From: CBDCUW01 sp965222745
GTDB taxonomy: Bacteria > Planctomycetota > Planctomycetia > Pirellulales > Pirellulaceae
DNA length: 64,000 nucleotides
Assembly: GCA_965222745.1 (NCBI GenBank)
Contig: CBDCUW010000004.1
Span: 620,001-684,000 of the forward strand
Direction of reading: 5' to 3'
In this document: piece after piece, positions 35,462 through 45,741 of the stretch
Layout of the letters: every line of letters starts with the position of its first letter
Position numbering within the stretch: the first letter of the stretch is position 1
Translations under genes and position numbers: made by a program
The notes under the pieces: model-generated
Told to the model about the DNA's origin: nothing
The model's input: only the letters and a program-made list of their open reading frames with translations
Databases searched by the model: none

Positions 35462-36085
35462 ATGAATTTCTGGTCAAGTGACCTTGCCGCTGATGAGGTA
35501 AGGTCACCAAAAGAGATACTGATCAATGCTGCGGAAGAGCTGAAGCAGCTCAATCACAAAATCGATACTGCCGTACGATCAACCGAGGCAAGCGATAGAT
35601 TGACACTTTCATTTTTGATCACTCATTTGGAGTCGGGCAGCACGCTCAACCTATTTGAAGTTTCGCACGGAATAAAAGATGCTTACCCTTGTCGAATCTA
35701 CCCACCAGAGTCCAATATTCCTGAGTTTTTAAAAACAAAGCAGTATGTTCCTGGCAGGCCAGCAACCTACCCTGGACTTGGGGCGGTCGTTCAGCAACAA
35801 ATGTCAATCCAAAATATGTTGGCAGCAGCAGGAGTGCGACCAGCAACTGAAGGTCATTGGATTGAAATTGAAGGGATTTGTTCAACGCCGTCTGAATTGG
35901 AAGAGAAGCTCAAAGAACTGTTTTCACAAGAATACATCAAGGCAAAGATTATCAGTTTGCTTTCGACACAACCCACTCCTCCTGCTGGTAAAGAGACAGG
36001 AGATAGCCCGGCAACACAGGATTCGACAGAATCACAACCGGAGCAGATTACAAAGGATAGCGATGATGCTCCAGGAATTGAGTAG
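35462..36085 (+). CDS. Unknown partner protein (cluster gene 5)
   Basis: A 207-residue protein starting with the ATG of the ATGA overlap with the EEP stop, so originally translated together with it. Residues 1-130 seem folded: SPKEILINAAEELKQLNHKI, a strand pair with LTLSFLITHL, then LNLFEVSHGIKDAYPCRIYP. The last 45 residues are a low-complexity acidic tail with Pro, Thr and Ser. No family recognised. The LFEVSHG...YPCRIYPP motif should be searchable. Possible roles include inhibitor, sensor or immunity partner of the nuclease; no evidence beyond coupling. Confidence 0.6.
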   Translation: MNFWSSDLAADEVRSPKEILINAAEELKQLNHKIDTAVRSTEASDRLTLSFLITHLESGSTLNLFEVSHGIKDAYPCRIYPPESNIPEFLKTKQYVPGRPATYPGLGAVVQQQMSIQNMLAAAGVRPATEGHWIEIEGICSTPSELEEKLKELFSQEYIKAKIISLLSTQPTPPAGKETGDSPATQDSTESQPEQITKDSDDAPGIE

Positions 36086-36757
36086 TTTGCGAAGCCACCA
36101 TGACTCTTGCCTGGTGAAGTATTAACCCGAAGGCACTATCCCTCATGCAAAATACGGTTCTTCCACGAGTTTAGTGGCAGCTCCCTATTTATGGTGTATG
36201 CATGGGTAGGACTCCGCTATCGCTCGGGGACAATAACCTAACCTCACCCAACCGCTACCGTTCGATGCCTTTTCCATTATCATGCACGATCAATTGACCT
36301 AATGATGAGCTTGGTGGGAATTGAAATGAAGCAATACGTTAACTGGATTTGTTTCCTTGTCCTTATCTCTTTCTGTCCATCGGTCTCGTCTCAGGAAACA
36401 AAGCTTGCATCCTCCGAAGACACAAAAAGAGCAATACGCCTAGAAGCAGCCGCGATTCGGAACGACGCCATCAGAAATCGACCGGTCTCTGCCCAATTAG
36501 GTTGGATCGCATCAGTTAACCTCCTAAAAAAGGGCTTCGACCGACAGCACGCACATATAGTTGGTAATCTCGTACGGCAGAGTTACTCGGAAACAAGGGA
36601 CGATGAGCGGCCACTCAGCTATTTGGAAAACCTACAGAAAAAGTTTGGCGAGCTTGATAAGGGTAGTGTTGGTTTTTCAGGGGGTGGTGTCGGTGTGGCT
36701 ATTTCGATCGAAACGTTATTTGCGCTCCCAAACCTCTTCGAGGATACTCTATCTGAT

Positions 36758-38508
36758 CCCGAATTATTCACCAAACAGTGAACAGGAAAAGAGAACCATC
36801 GCGTGATCTCCCGCGTTTAACGGGTAACCAACACAAGCCCACAAGCACGGAGAGGATCACGCAATGGGTGAAGGTCAAGGTAACGTTTTTGAGCCGGAAT
36901 TCAATCGCGCTTTCAAAGTTCAAACCACCGATCATCGGCTGACTTCCAACTCGGGTGTCATTCTCCTACGCGAAGCCGACCATCGCTTAGGGTTGCTCGC
37001 CTCGATCGCTCAGCAAGTGGATGATCCCCGGCGACAGGATCGAATCCGATACACGATGACCGAACTGCTGCGAGAACGCGTTTACGCAATGGCCATTGGT
37101 TACAACGCCCAGGACGATCTCGATCGACTTGCACACGATCCTGCTTTTCGGGCAGCGGTCTGGGATCGACCTGGCCAAGATGTGGTCTGTGAGCGTTTGG
37201 CGAGCCAACCAACTCACTCACGGTTGATCGATATCTTGGCCAGCAGCAGTGGCAATCTCAACGCCATTCGCAATGGGCTCAGTGAGTCCGTCGAGCGGCA
37301 CCTCAAAGCATCCTCTGGCAGCAGCAGAGTGCGGCATGGCACGATTGACATCGACAGCTTTCCGATCGAGGTTCATGGTTCACAAAAAGGCAGCAGTTAC
37401 AACGGCTATTATCGGACAACGGTTTATCATCCGTTGGTCGCGTCGTTCTCAGTTGCCGGTGATTACGACAGCACGCGTGAAGGCAAACGACTTGGCAACG
37501 GATATCTTCACGCGACGCTTCGCCAGGGCCAGGTTCACACCGCCAATGGAGTCAATCGCTTCATCAGCAATGTGGTGGACAAGGCACGCCGAATCGCTCA
37601 GCACCTCGACTTTCGCATCGACGCGGGCTACACGATCGCTCCGGTGCTGGACTACCTGACCAACGAAAACCTGCGTTTTGTCGGGCGATTGAAAACAAAT
37701 CCCCGGCTCGAAGCACTGGCAGCCGAGCACGTCACTCGCCCCGTCGGTCGTCCCCCCGCCGGAGGCTATGAGTACACTGTGGAGCTTGGACAGTACCAAG
37801 CTGACTCGTGGGAGCATAGCCAGCGATTGGTCCTCGTCGTTGTTGACAGCCCTGATCCTGTGACGGGCCAACTGCACTTGGCACCGCGCTACTTTTTCTT
37901 GGTAACCAACTGGCGCGAAGGGCAACGCAGTGGTGACGAGCTTCTGGCTCACTACCGTCCTCGAGGAACGTTCGAGGATCGATTTGGCGAATTCAACGCT
38001 GCAATTGGGCCGCACTTGTCATCGCAGTCGTTTGAAGAAAACGAAGCAACCATGCTGTTGGCATTGTTGTCTTTCAACCTCAGTTCCCTTTGCCGCATCG
38101 AACTGGAGGATGCAGTCGGCGGCTGCTGGGACTTAACTCGATTTCAGCTTTTTATCTTGAAGGTTGGCGGTGAGATCATCAAACACAGTCGTCGTGCGAT
38201 GTTGCGGATCGCTGAATCTGCTCAGCCGCTTTGGTCAGGTTTGATTGAACGTCTTGAATCTTGGCAGTTACCGGAGTGCTTCTCGCAGCCGACGGCGCGA
38301 CGGCGTGCTTGGATGCCGCCGCCATCTCATTCGCATCTAAATGAAGTGCTACGACTCTGAGCTGTTCAACCGCCGAAAACACCGTTGGGGGAAAGGGGGC
38401 TTTGTGCGCCGATCAGTGGCCAACACCTTCACCGCCGCCGCAAATGCCTTCAATCGAGACAACTCACAGCTAAGCTAAGAACCTACACTGCTTGGTGAAT
38501 AATTCGGG
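36758..38508 (+). mobile_element. IS1380-family insertion sequence, copy 1
   Basis: The element is 1751 bp. It has 23-base terminal repeats with one mismatch, starting CCCGAATTATTCACCAA at both ends, and a 5-base duplication CTGAT (36753-36757, 38509-38513). It is inserted in the large secreted-protein gene. Confidence 0.88.
36864..38360 (+). CDS. IS1380-family transposase, copy 1
   Basis: A 498-residue transposase. The N-terminus has the family pattern HRLTSNSGVILLREADHRLG and LLRERVYAMAIGYNAQDDLD. The DDE core contains TIDIDSFPIEVHGSQKG (about 163-179), IDAGYTIAPVL (about 256) and YRPRGTFEDRFGEFNA with the acidic Glu (about 368). Intact. It moves the element by cut and paste with a 5-base duplication. 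Copy 2 in this window is interrupted. Confidence 0.9.
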   Translation: MGEGQGNVFEPEFNRAFKVQTTDHRLTSNSGVILLREADHRLGLLASIAQQVDDPRRQDRIRYTMTELLRERVYAMAIGYNAQDDLDRLAHDPAFRAAVWDRPGQDVVCERLASQPTHSRLIDILASSSGNLNAIRNGLSESVERHLKASSGSSRVRHGTIDIDSFPIEVHGSQKGSSYNGYYRTTVYHPLVASFSVAGDYDSTREGKRLGNGYLHATLRQGQVHTANGVNRFISNVVDKARRIAQHLDFRIDAGYTIAPVLDYLTNENLRFVGRLKTNPRLEALAAEHVTRPVGRPPAGGYEYTVELGQYQADSWEHSQRLVLVVVDSPDPVTGQLHLAPRYFFLVTNWREGQRSGDELLAHYRPRGTFEDRFGEFNAAIGPHLSSQSFEENEATMLLALLSFNLSSLCRIELEDAVGGCWDLTRFQLFILKVGGEIIKHSRRAMLRIAESAQPLWSGLIERLESWQLPECFSQPTARRRAWMPPPSHSHLNEVLRL

Positions 38509-41500
38509 CTGATAGCTACGGTTCCAAAATGAAATTGGAATTTGCGACCATTGAGCCTCCAACCAATTTCGATTCGCGTCAACTAAACGCAAGCGAAGCG
38601 AATATTCACAATCGTCGCTTTGAGCATCATGTAGTGAAGAATTTCATGGGTTATCTACGCGAGTTTGAAAACGATTCAGATGCACGTGCGATTCTACGTG
38701 ATCTTTTGGAAGCAGACAAAAATTCAAAATACAAACCGCCTCTTACTTCTGAAGATTCGCTTACGGAAAAGGACGTACGTGAGAGCAACCCCGACTTAAT
38801 CGATAAATCGCTGAAGCTCACCCCAGATAATGTAAAGGAGAAGAACCGGGATCTTATCGACAAGGAAGAGGAAGTACTAATTGAGAAAGTTTCTGGTCTA
38901 TTCGAATCGGAGGACGAAATTGACGCTGACTTACTCGAGCAATATGCGCGTGAGCACGTCGATGCGATTAAGGCGAGGCAAATAGATTTTCAGGAACGCC
39001 AGCGAGCCTATTCATCAGCAAGCATTTTCTTACAGAACCTGGCAAGCGTTTCAAGTAGCGACACAAAAAAGATATTCGTAAACGCAAGTAGAGGGATTCA
39101 TATTTGGCAGCAATTTGAACAGCTATCGAATCAAACCCAAGGCTTCTCAAAGCTTGGTAGCTTTGGAAAAGCTGCTTTGACCATGGATTGGATCAATTTC
39201 GGCTTCGCCACGATAGAGATGTTTTCGAGCGATCCACAATCAGATCCAAATAGACTTATTTTAGATGCAATCGGTGGTATCCACGAACACCTAGAAGAAA
39301 TTGAAGCCCAGATTTCAGATGTGCACGACGACGTTATTAGGAATGGCGAGTCGATAAACAAACTGTTTGTAGCATTCAAGAACGACATTGGGGAAATTGC
39401 TGACGGGATCAAAGACCTGGAAAAAGGAAACAGAAAGATCTTGGGCGAGTTGGATAGTATAAAGGGTGATTTCGCTGATTTGTCGGCTCAGCTCGACAAC
39501 GTTCAGGCAGACATGAAGGATCTATTTACCGAAGAAATGTGGGTTGATTACTCATTCCTTTACAGCAGAGCGATAGCCACTCCGAATTCTCAAAAAGTTC
39601 CAATAGATAAAGATGACTTCACAAAGTACACAGGCGATTTTTTCAACTGCGCCACAGAAGTCTCGAAGCTCGAGGTACCCGGCCACATCATTGGCGTGCC
39701 TAACTCACAACCGACATCAAAAAAGGATCTTCTGAAGCAGAGAATTGCGATGCTTCGTGACATCAAACGAATTCCTCCCGCTGAACGCACGGACTCAGTA
39801 ACGAAATTTGCACATATTTACCTTGGTGCAGGAGTTATGAATCGTTCGCAAGCGACCGTGCCCACGCGGCACCTGGAACTCTGGAGTAAATCTGCGAACT
39901 CATTCGCCGAGCTGGCTGAACGAAACTTGGCGTTTTACGGACACACCAATGATTTAATACCCCAGCTTGAATCGCTGATCAAACAAGGAGAGGAATTGCG
40001 GTCCCGTCAAGTCTGGGCTTCCACTGCAGTCGCCGCTCGTTGGGAGACTGCCATTAACCAGTACACGTCTGAGTTGAGCAATTCCTTGAAGCGATTGACT
40101 GATGAATTTGAGTCGAATCGACTTCTTGGGCTTCCTACGACACGAGACAGATTTGACATCCTTTTCTCTGAATTACGTAAACCGCTTCGGTCGGGATCTG
40201 AGCGTGAGCGATATGCCACGGCTAGATTCGGAAATCTGAGCCATAAGCGAATACCAGACAGACTTGAAGTCAAGCAACAGAATGGACCACTCGAGTATAA
40301 GACCGTGATCGTTGGAACGCGGAATTTCACGCCGTTTGGCTCTCCAATCTCAGTTGCCCGAAAAAGTCAAACGGTTTTTCTTCTTGTGACGCACGGCAAT
40401 GTGAAAGATCCCAAGTATAAGTACGTTCGTCATCGGGCGAAGTCTCAAGTTTCGGAATTGGCCACTCCGAACTATGCGAAGTTGTTTGTGCCCGCTGCTC
40501 TACGTTGCTACGCCAAGTTGCGTTCCGATTTGAATTCCGATCTCGAAAAGATTAAGTTGCGTTCGACTGTCGCGTGGAGCGGACCGCATTTAGAAACGAT
40601 TGGATCGACGGTGAAGCAAAAGGACGAGTTCGCCAAAGCGGAAGATATCTATTCACAGATTCTAAACCTTATTTCTCCGCACTATAAAGGTTCTTTCGAT
40701 GAGAAGAAGCTACCGAAAAACGTAAAGCAGAAGTACGACGCACTTGGTAAACAGTACAAGGCGGCATACATCGACGAAATCGAGTGGCGTTCAAGCCTGC
40801 AACGGGACTACCGACGCTTTGGCAAAGAGTCGGCTCGTAATCCCGTCGGCATGTCTTACCTAGGATACCCCACCATCACGTTTGTAGGATCAATCGTTCA
40901 CAACCAGAGAGAGATCCCGCTATTCACGGCGAAAGTGCTTATCAACCATCGATATCCAGTTGCGACCAGTGATACAAGAAAGAATAAGCCCAACACGTAC
41001 ACCTCTCCGGTGTCGTACTTCGAGAGCCACAAAGAAGATTTTCTTACCTCTCCTTTCCCAACAGCAAAAGAAGCGGAGGCATTTCAGCGTGAAACGGATG
41101 CAGTCAAGCGAAACAACAAGGCCAAAATAGAGGAGCTATCAGATGGTTTTTATAAGCGATCTGGCACCCGGGTAGATCCAAAGCTTATTAGCGAAGACAT
41201 AGCAGGTGACATTGAAACAGAATTCAAAGAGATTGCCGATCAGGTAATCAAAAATAATGCCAACAAGGTGACTGATAGTGATTATTGGAAATCAAAAAGA
41301 ACCGGCACCGGCGAGTCCATAGCATATGTCGAATCCAATCCAGAAACAGTGAAAGCATTTGAGGAGCCACTCTGGAAACAATTGGAGTCTTCGCGACAGA
41401 ATTTTGACAAAGAGCTCATCAACATCCTGGAACGCAAGTCACAGAAATGGGATCAACCGTACATTAGTTACGATAAAACTGAGAGCCTTAAATTACGTGT

Positions 41501-42279
41501 TGAGGAACTAGAGTTGCTCGCTGAAATAGGGCGTGATCTGCAAGTGCTTTCTAACTTACCAGGTGCGCGAACAGACAATGCGGACATTATCCCATGGATC
41601 GAAAATGTTAAGGGGACTCGTCACGCCGAAGCCACGCAGGTCGTTCCGATACCAAAAGACTGGTTAAAATCGAATGGTGCCGAAAGTAAAAAACCGACTG
41701 ATGCTAAACCCAAACCCGAGCGCTCATATGCATTGAAAACAGCGGTCTTACAATCGGATCTAAAGGCAGTGCACCCCGATTTGACGAATGAGGCTAGAGC
41801 CAAAGGGATTCGTCCAGAAGATTCAGCCTACTTCAGTATCTCAACTCCAGTCGACGCAACACTAGTTCGACTTCGGATGGTGAAAGAAGATTACGAGATA
41901 TTGACCCGAATTATTCACCAAGCAGTGTAGGTTCTTAGCTTAGCTGTGAGTTGTCTCGATTGAAGGCATTTGCGGCGGCGGTGAAGGTGTTGGCCACTGA
42001 TCGGCGCACAAAGCCCCCTTTCCCCCAACGGTGTTTTCGGCGGTTGAACAGCTCAGAGTCGTAGCACTTCATTTAGATGCGAATGAGATGGCGGCGGCAT
42101 CCAAGCACGCCGTCGCGCCGTCGGCTGCGAGAAGCACTCCGGTAACTGCCAAGATTCAAGACGTTCAATCAAACCTGACCAAAGCGGCTGAGCAGATTCA
42201 GCGATCCGCAACATCGCACGACGACTGTGTTTGATGATCTCACCGCCAACCTTCAAGATAAAAAGCTGAAATCGAGTTA

Positions 42280-43594
42280 GGACTTGCAAGACAATTGATT
42301 ACCGAATCTTAGTAGGTTTATTGGGGAGGATCGTGTAGTTCCATTCCCCATGAAAATTGTCGCGTTTGATGATTACTTCCGAAAGCTGTTCGTCACTGAC
42401 TCTCTTCCGCTTTTCATATTCGGACTCATCAAGCCACGCGTGAACTTCCAGACCTTCTTCTGTTCTGGTCGCGCCAATCAAGTTGACAACCACCTCATGG
42501 CTTTCCAACGGAACGCCTTGCCAGTTGCGGGTGATGTGACAGAACAATCGATGTTCAATCTTGTTCCATTTGCTGGTCCCAGGCGGATAGTGGCACAGTT
42601 CAATCTTCATGCCAGTTTCGTTGGCAAACTTTTGCAGTACCCAACGCCACAATCTGGTTCTCGGACTGTTGCTCCCACCACAGTCCGCCGTGATCAACAA
42701 TCGCTTCGCCTTGGCGTGACGCTTTCGCCCCATCTTCTTCCACCAACGGCGGATCGCCGCGATGGCAAACTCAGCCGTGTCGTGGCTGATCCCCACCGAC
42801 ACTCCAGCCTCATTGTGCGTTACATCGTAGACGCCATAGGGAACCGCTTTCCCAAGTTCTTTGTCCGGGAAGTCGTGGGTCTTTACGCGGACCGGGTCAC
42901 CCGACTTGCGGTACGTCTGGCCCGCGTTTTTCATCATTCCCAGCGGTTCTTTCTTTTTCGTATCGACCGAAATGACCGGCTGGCCGGTCCGCTGGTAAGC
43001 TTTGACTCGATCGGAGATATGTTGAAATTGACTGTCGCGGTCAGGATGCTGTTTGCCCTCGATCGTCTTCCGATTGCCCTGCAAGCTGTAGCCCGCAGAC
43101 CGCAGAAGCTCACCGACCTTCGTGCTGCTGATCTCATAGCCCTGACGGTTCAACTCCTTGGCAAGTGTTCGCGTACTCTTGCAGGTCCAACGTAGTGGAG
43201 ACATCGGATCGCCGCGAGTAGTTCCGTCAACCAGTTGCTCCAAGGCGTCAATCAAGTCAGGTTGTTCGGCCTCCCTCGATTTGCGACCTCCGCCTGGACG
43301 TCGCTGTCGGTTGCTCGCTGCGGCTTCGGGGTCATCCAGTTCGGCAATTCCGTTGCGAATCGTTCGATCCGACATCCCAGTCGCCGCGGCGACCGCGGCG
43401 ATTCCTCCGCGTCCGAGCGAACGCGCTTCGGCAGCCGCCCATCTTCGACGTCCCCTTTCATCGAGGTCACCGATCAATGCGGTATACTTTTCGCGAATCC
43501 ATTCAACAACATTTGCATCCGGCATCCCGCAAGTATCGGAAATCCTCCTGCCCAACGGCAAGATCAATACGGTAGCTTATTGTCTTGCAAGCCC
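42280..43594 (-). mobile_element. ISAzo13-family insertion sequence, copy 2 (nested)
   Basis: 1315 bp, same ends as copy 1 in opposite orientation, flanked by TTA (42277-42279, 43595-43597). It sits within the transposase gene of IS1380 copy 2, so it arrived after it. Confidence 0.88.
42299..43525 (-). CDS. ISAzo13-family transposase, copy 2
   Basis: 408 residues, matching copy 1 over its whole length as far as I compared the protein. Small DNA differences exist (for example one base in the region encoding EQPDLIDAL and one near 42907). The reading frame is intact, so both copies could be active. Confidence 0.87.
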   Translation of the reverse strand: MPDANVVEWIREKYTALIGDLDERGRRRWAAAEARSLGRGGIAAVAAATGMSDRTIRNGIAELDDPEAAASNRQRRPGGGRKSREAEQPDLIDALEQLVDGTTRGDPMSPLRWTCKSTRTLAKELNRQGYEISSTKVGELLRSAGYSLQGNRKTIEGKQHPDRDSQFQHISDRVKAYQRTGQPVISVDTKKKEPLGMMKNAGQTYRKSGDPVRVKTHDFPDKELGKAVPYGVYDVTHNEAGVSVGISHDTAEFAIAAIRRWWKKMGRKRHAKAKRLLITADCGGSNSPRTRLWRWVLQKFANETGMKIELCHYPPGTSKWNKIEHRLFCHITRNWQGVPLESHEVVVNLIGATRTEEGLEVHAWLDESEYEKRKRVSDEQLSEVIIKRDNFHGEWNYTILPNKPTKIR

Positions 43595-45041
43595 TTAAGT
43601 CCCAGCAGCCGCCGACTGCATCCTCCAGTTCGATGCGGCAAAGGGAACTGAGGTTGAAAGACAACAATGCCAACAGCATGGTTGCTTCGTTTTCTTCAAA
43701 CGACTGCGATGACAAGTGCGGCCCAATTGCAGCGTTGAATTCGCCAAATCGATCCTCGAACGTTCCTCGAGGACGGTAGTGAGCCAGAAGCTCGTCACCA
43801 CTGCGTTGCCCTTCGCGCCAGTTGGTTACCAAGAAAAAGTAGCGCGGTGCCAAGTGCAGTTGGCCCGTCACAGGATCAGGGCTGTCAACAACGACGAGGA
43901 CCAATCGCTGGCTATGCTCCCACGAGTCAGCTTGGTACTGTCCAAGCTCCACAGTGTACTCATAGCCTCCGGCGGGGGGACGACCGACGGGGCGAGTGAC
44001 GTGCTCGGCTGCCAGTGCTTCGAGCCGGGGATTTGTTTTCAATCGCCCGACAAAACGCAGGTTTTCGTTGGTCAGGTAGTCCAGCACCGGAGCGATCGTG
44101 TAGCCCGCGTCGATGCGAAAGTCGAGGTGCTGAGCGATTCGGCGTGCCTTGTCCACCACATTGCTGATGAAGCGATTGACTCCATTGGCGGTGTGAACCT
44201 GGCCCTGGCGAAGCGTCGCGTGAAGATATCCGTTGCCAAGTCGTTTGCCTTCACGCGTGCTGTCGTAATCACCGGCAACTGAGAACGACGCGACCAACGG
44301 ATGATAAACCGTTGTCCGATAATAGCCGTTGTAACTGCTGCCTTTTTGTGAACCATGAACCTCGATCGGAAAGCTGTCGATGTCAATCGTGCCATGCCGC
44401 ACTCTGCTGCTGCCAGAGGATGCTTTGAGGTGCCGCTCGACGGACTCACTGAGCCCATTGCGAATGGCGTTGAGATTGCCACTGCTGCTGGCCAAGATAT
44501 CGATCAACCGTGAGTGAGTTGGTTGGCTCGCCAAACGCTCACAGACCACATCTTGGCCAGGTCGATCCCAGACCGCTGCCCGAAAAGCAGGATCGTGTGC
44601 AAGTCGATCGAGATCGTCCTGGGCGTTGTAACCAATGGCCATTGCGTAAACGCGTTCTCGCAGCAGTTCGGTCATCGTGTATCGGATTCGATCCTGTCGC
44701 CGGGGATCATCCACTTGCTGAGCGATCGAGGCGAGCAACCCTAAGCGATGGTCGGCTTCGCGTAGGAGAATGACACCCGAGTTGGAAGTCAGCCGATGAT
44801 CGGTGGTTTGAACTTTGAAAGCGCGATTGAATTCCGGCTCAAAAACGTTACCTTGACCTTCACCCATTGCGTGATCCTCTCCGTGCTTGTGGGCTTGTGT
44901 TGGTTACCCGTTAAACGCGGGAGATCACGCGATGGTTCTCTTTTCCTGTTCACTGTTTGGTGAATAATTCGGGATTGAGTCAACTTCGCGAATTTGAAAA
45001 GCAATTTACAGAGAAATTTGAAACTAACTGATCTCCACCAT

Positions 45042-45320
45042 TTAGCAATTCACAGTCCGATGACCGAACAAGAACCGGAATAGCTTTTGCTCAACCTCAT
45101 CGAAGGCTGCATCTAATGGCGTCATACGGCCAGCTTCCGCTTCCGCGTCAGTGATTCCTTCACGAAGAGCTTGCAAGTCCTCTTTTTGGAACAAGGCTTC
45201 AATAGCCTGCTGAGGCTTTTATGGATCGATGACCAAGTACACATGGTTGGTGGTTGGATCAACCACAGACAACGCCGCGTGTAAGGTATCTGTCAATTCG
45301 GGAGATAGCTTTGGAGTCAT
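45042..45320 (-). pseudogene. Antitoxin-like gene with a premature stop
   Basis: From the ATG at 45320 it reads MTPKLSPELTDTLHAALSVV and DPTTNHVYLVIDP, then an in-frame TAA (45221-45219), then continues KPQQAIEALFQKEDLQALRE to a stop at 45042. The first part matches the broken gene at 16476-16662. It resembles antitoxins of planctomycete toxin-antitoxin pairs; no toxin gene is adjacent. Confidence 0.5.
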
Positions 45321-45493
45321 ACCTCAGTCATACCACGAATTAATATTGCAACCAAGAAACCTTTCGCACCCCCTTGAATGACACATGCTCTGCACGGTTG
45401 CCAGACCCAATCAGTCACTTCAAACGCTCGATTCCCATTAGTCCATTTGTGGATTGACATGACACAGACTGCTTGTAACTAGAAAGTGGTGTG

Positions 45494-45515
45494 CAGGTGA
45501 ATAAACAGGTGAAGT
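45494..45515 (+). other. Arm-type sites, right end of element B
   Basis: CAGGTGAATA (45494-45503) and CAGGTGAAGT (45506-45515) lie 12 bases apart in the same orientation as the left-end pair at 12973-12994. Confidence 0.7.
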
Positions 45516-45645
45516 ATTGCCCATTTGAGCCCAAAGTGAGTACAATTCAAGCTCGACACGCTTCGAGTAAGAACAAGTGGAATTTACCGTACAGAAGTGC
45601 GACCTGAGCGTGAATCTAACTTGCACCAAATGTGCAGCTGACCGA

Positions 45646-45700
45646 TTCAGGTTCTAGTGTCCATTACGGACGTGGAGGTTCAAATCCTCTCATCCGCACT
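45646..45700 (+). other. att site: tRNA-Leu 3' fragment, copy 2
   Basis: The 55-base tRNA-Leu 3' fragment again, with two substitutions relative to copy 1, both in the loop of the variable arm (stem GTCC/GGAC kept). It is followed by a hairpin with TTTT/AAAA and CGGG/CCCG pairing (45709-45739). It marks the right end of element B and the left end of the remnant element C. Confidence 0.85.
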
Positions 45701-45741
45701 GAAAAACACGGGGTTTTCGAGCTGCCACTCAAAACCCGCTG

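Larger units (their letters stand above)
33332..35465 (+). pseudogene. EEP-family nuclease split by ISAzo13 (cluster gene 4)
   Basis: The 5' part is 33332-34028 and the 3' part 35347-35465. Removing the IS and one TAA duplication restores a 271-codon frame. All endonuclease/exonuclease/phosphatase motifs are present: ILFWNLQRK at the N-terminus, AVVEND with Glu at about 34, IGDFNLNPFD at about 141-150, GWNMLDQLLV at about 216, and SDHLPILVEL in the part beyond the IS. The insertion removes the SDH motif, which binds metal and phosphate, so the present product cannot be active. The frame begins with GTG. Its native stop overlaps the start of the next gene (ATGA). Ancestrally a Mg-dependent nuclease or phosphodiesterase. 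Confidence 0.85.
42053..44867 (-). pseudogene. IS1380 transposase, copy 2, split
   Basis: The N-terminal 424 residues are read from 44867 to about 43595 and the C-terminal ~75 from about 42276 to 42053. The nested ISAzo13 (with TTA duplication) lies between, after GGCWDL. Both parts match copy 1. Not functional as it stands; copy 1 could act on it in trans. Confidence 0.85.
41905..44973 (-). mobile_element. IS1380-family insertion sequence, copy 2, with nested ISAzo13
   Basis: The same element as copy 1 in reverse orientation, with terminal repeats at 41905 and 44973 and the duplication ATTGA (41900-41904, 44974-44978). Its transposase gene is split by the ISAzo13 copy at 42280-43594. Confidence 0.88.
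36302..45031 (+). pseudogene. Large secreted protein split by two IS1380 copies
   Basis: Three exonic parts are found: 36302-36757, 38509-41904 and 44974-45031. Removing each IS1380 element with one copy of its 5-base duplication (CTGAT, ATTGA) restores one frame of about 1299 codons. A signal peptide is visible near the N-terminus (ICFLVLISFCPSVSSQ), with starts possible at 36302 or 36326. The middle has a long coiled coil (IHEHLEEIEAQISDVHDDV to NVQADMKDLF). The C-terminal 600 residues are charged and without a family that I know. The first intact reading frame after the insertion (38529-41930) could still give a truncated protein. The gene follows the nuclease cluster after 216 bases. Confidence 0.7.
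12858..45700. mobile_element. Element B: tRNA-Leu integrative element
   Basis: The element is bounded by near-identical tRNA-Leu fragments. Paired CAGGTGAAGT repeats at 12-base period lie inside both ends (12973/12985 and 45494/45506), as expected for integrase arm sites, and the integrase gene sits next to the left end. Inside are a replication module, replication-relaxation-like proteins, a putative defence cluster and six insertion sequences. I see no relaxase or secretion genes, so it would be mobilised by a helper or is now immobile. Length is about 32.8 kb. Confidence 0.8.

Noticed and set aside
36758..44973. Composite transposon formed by the two IS1380 copies
   Set aside because: Each copy has its own target duplication (CTGAT and ATTGA), so they inserted independently into the same gene and did not carry the middle segment in.
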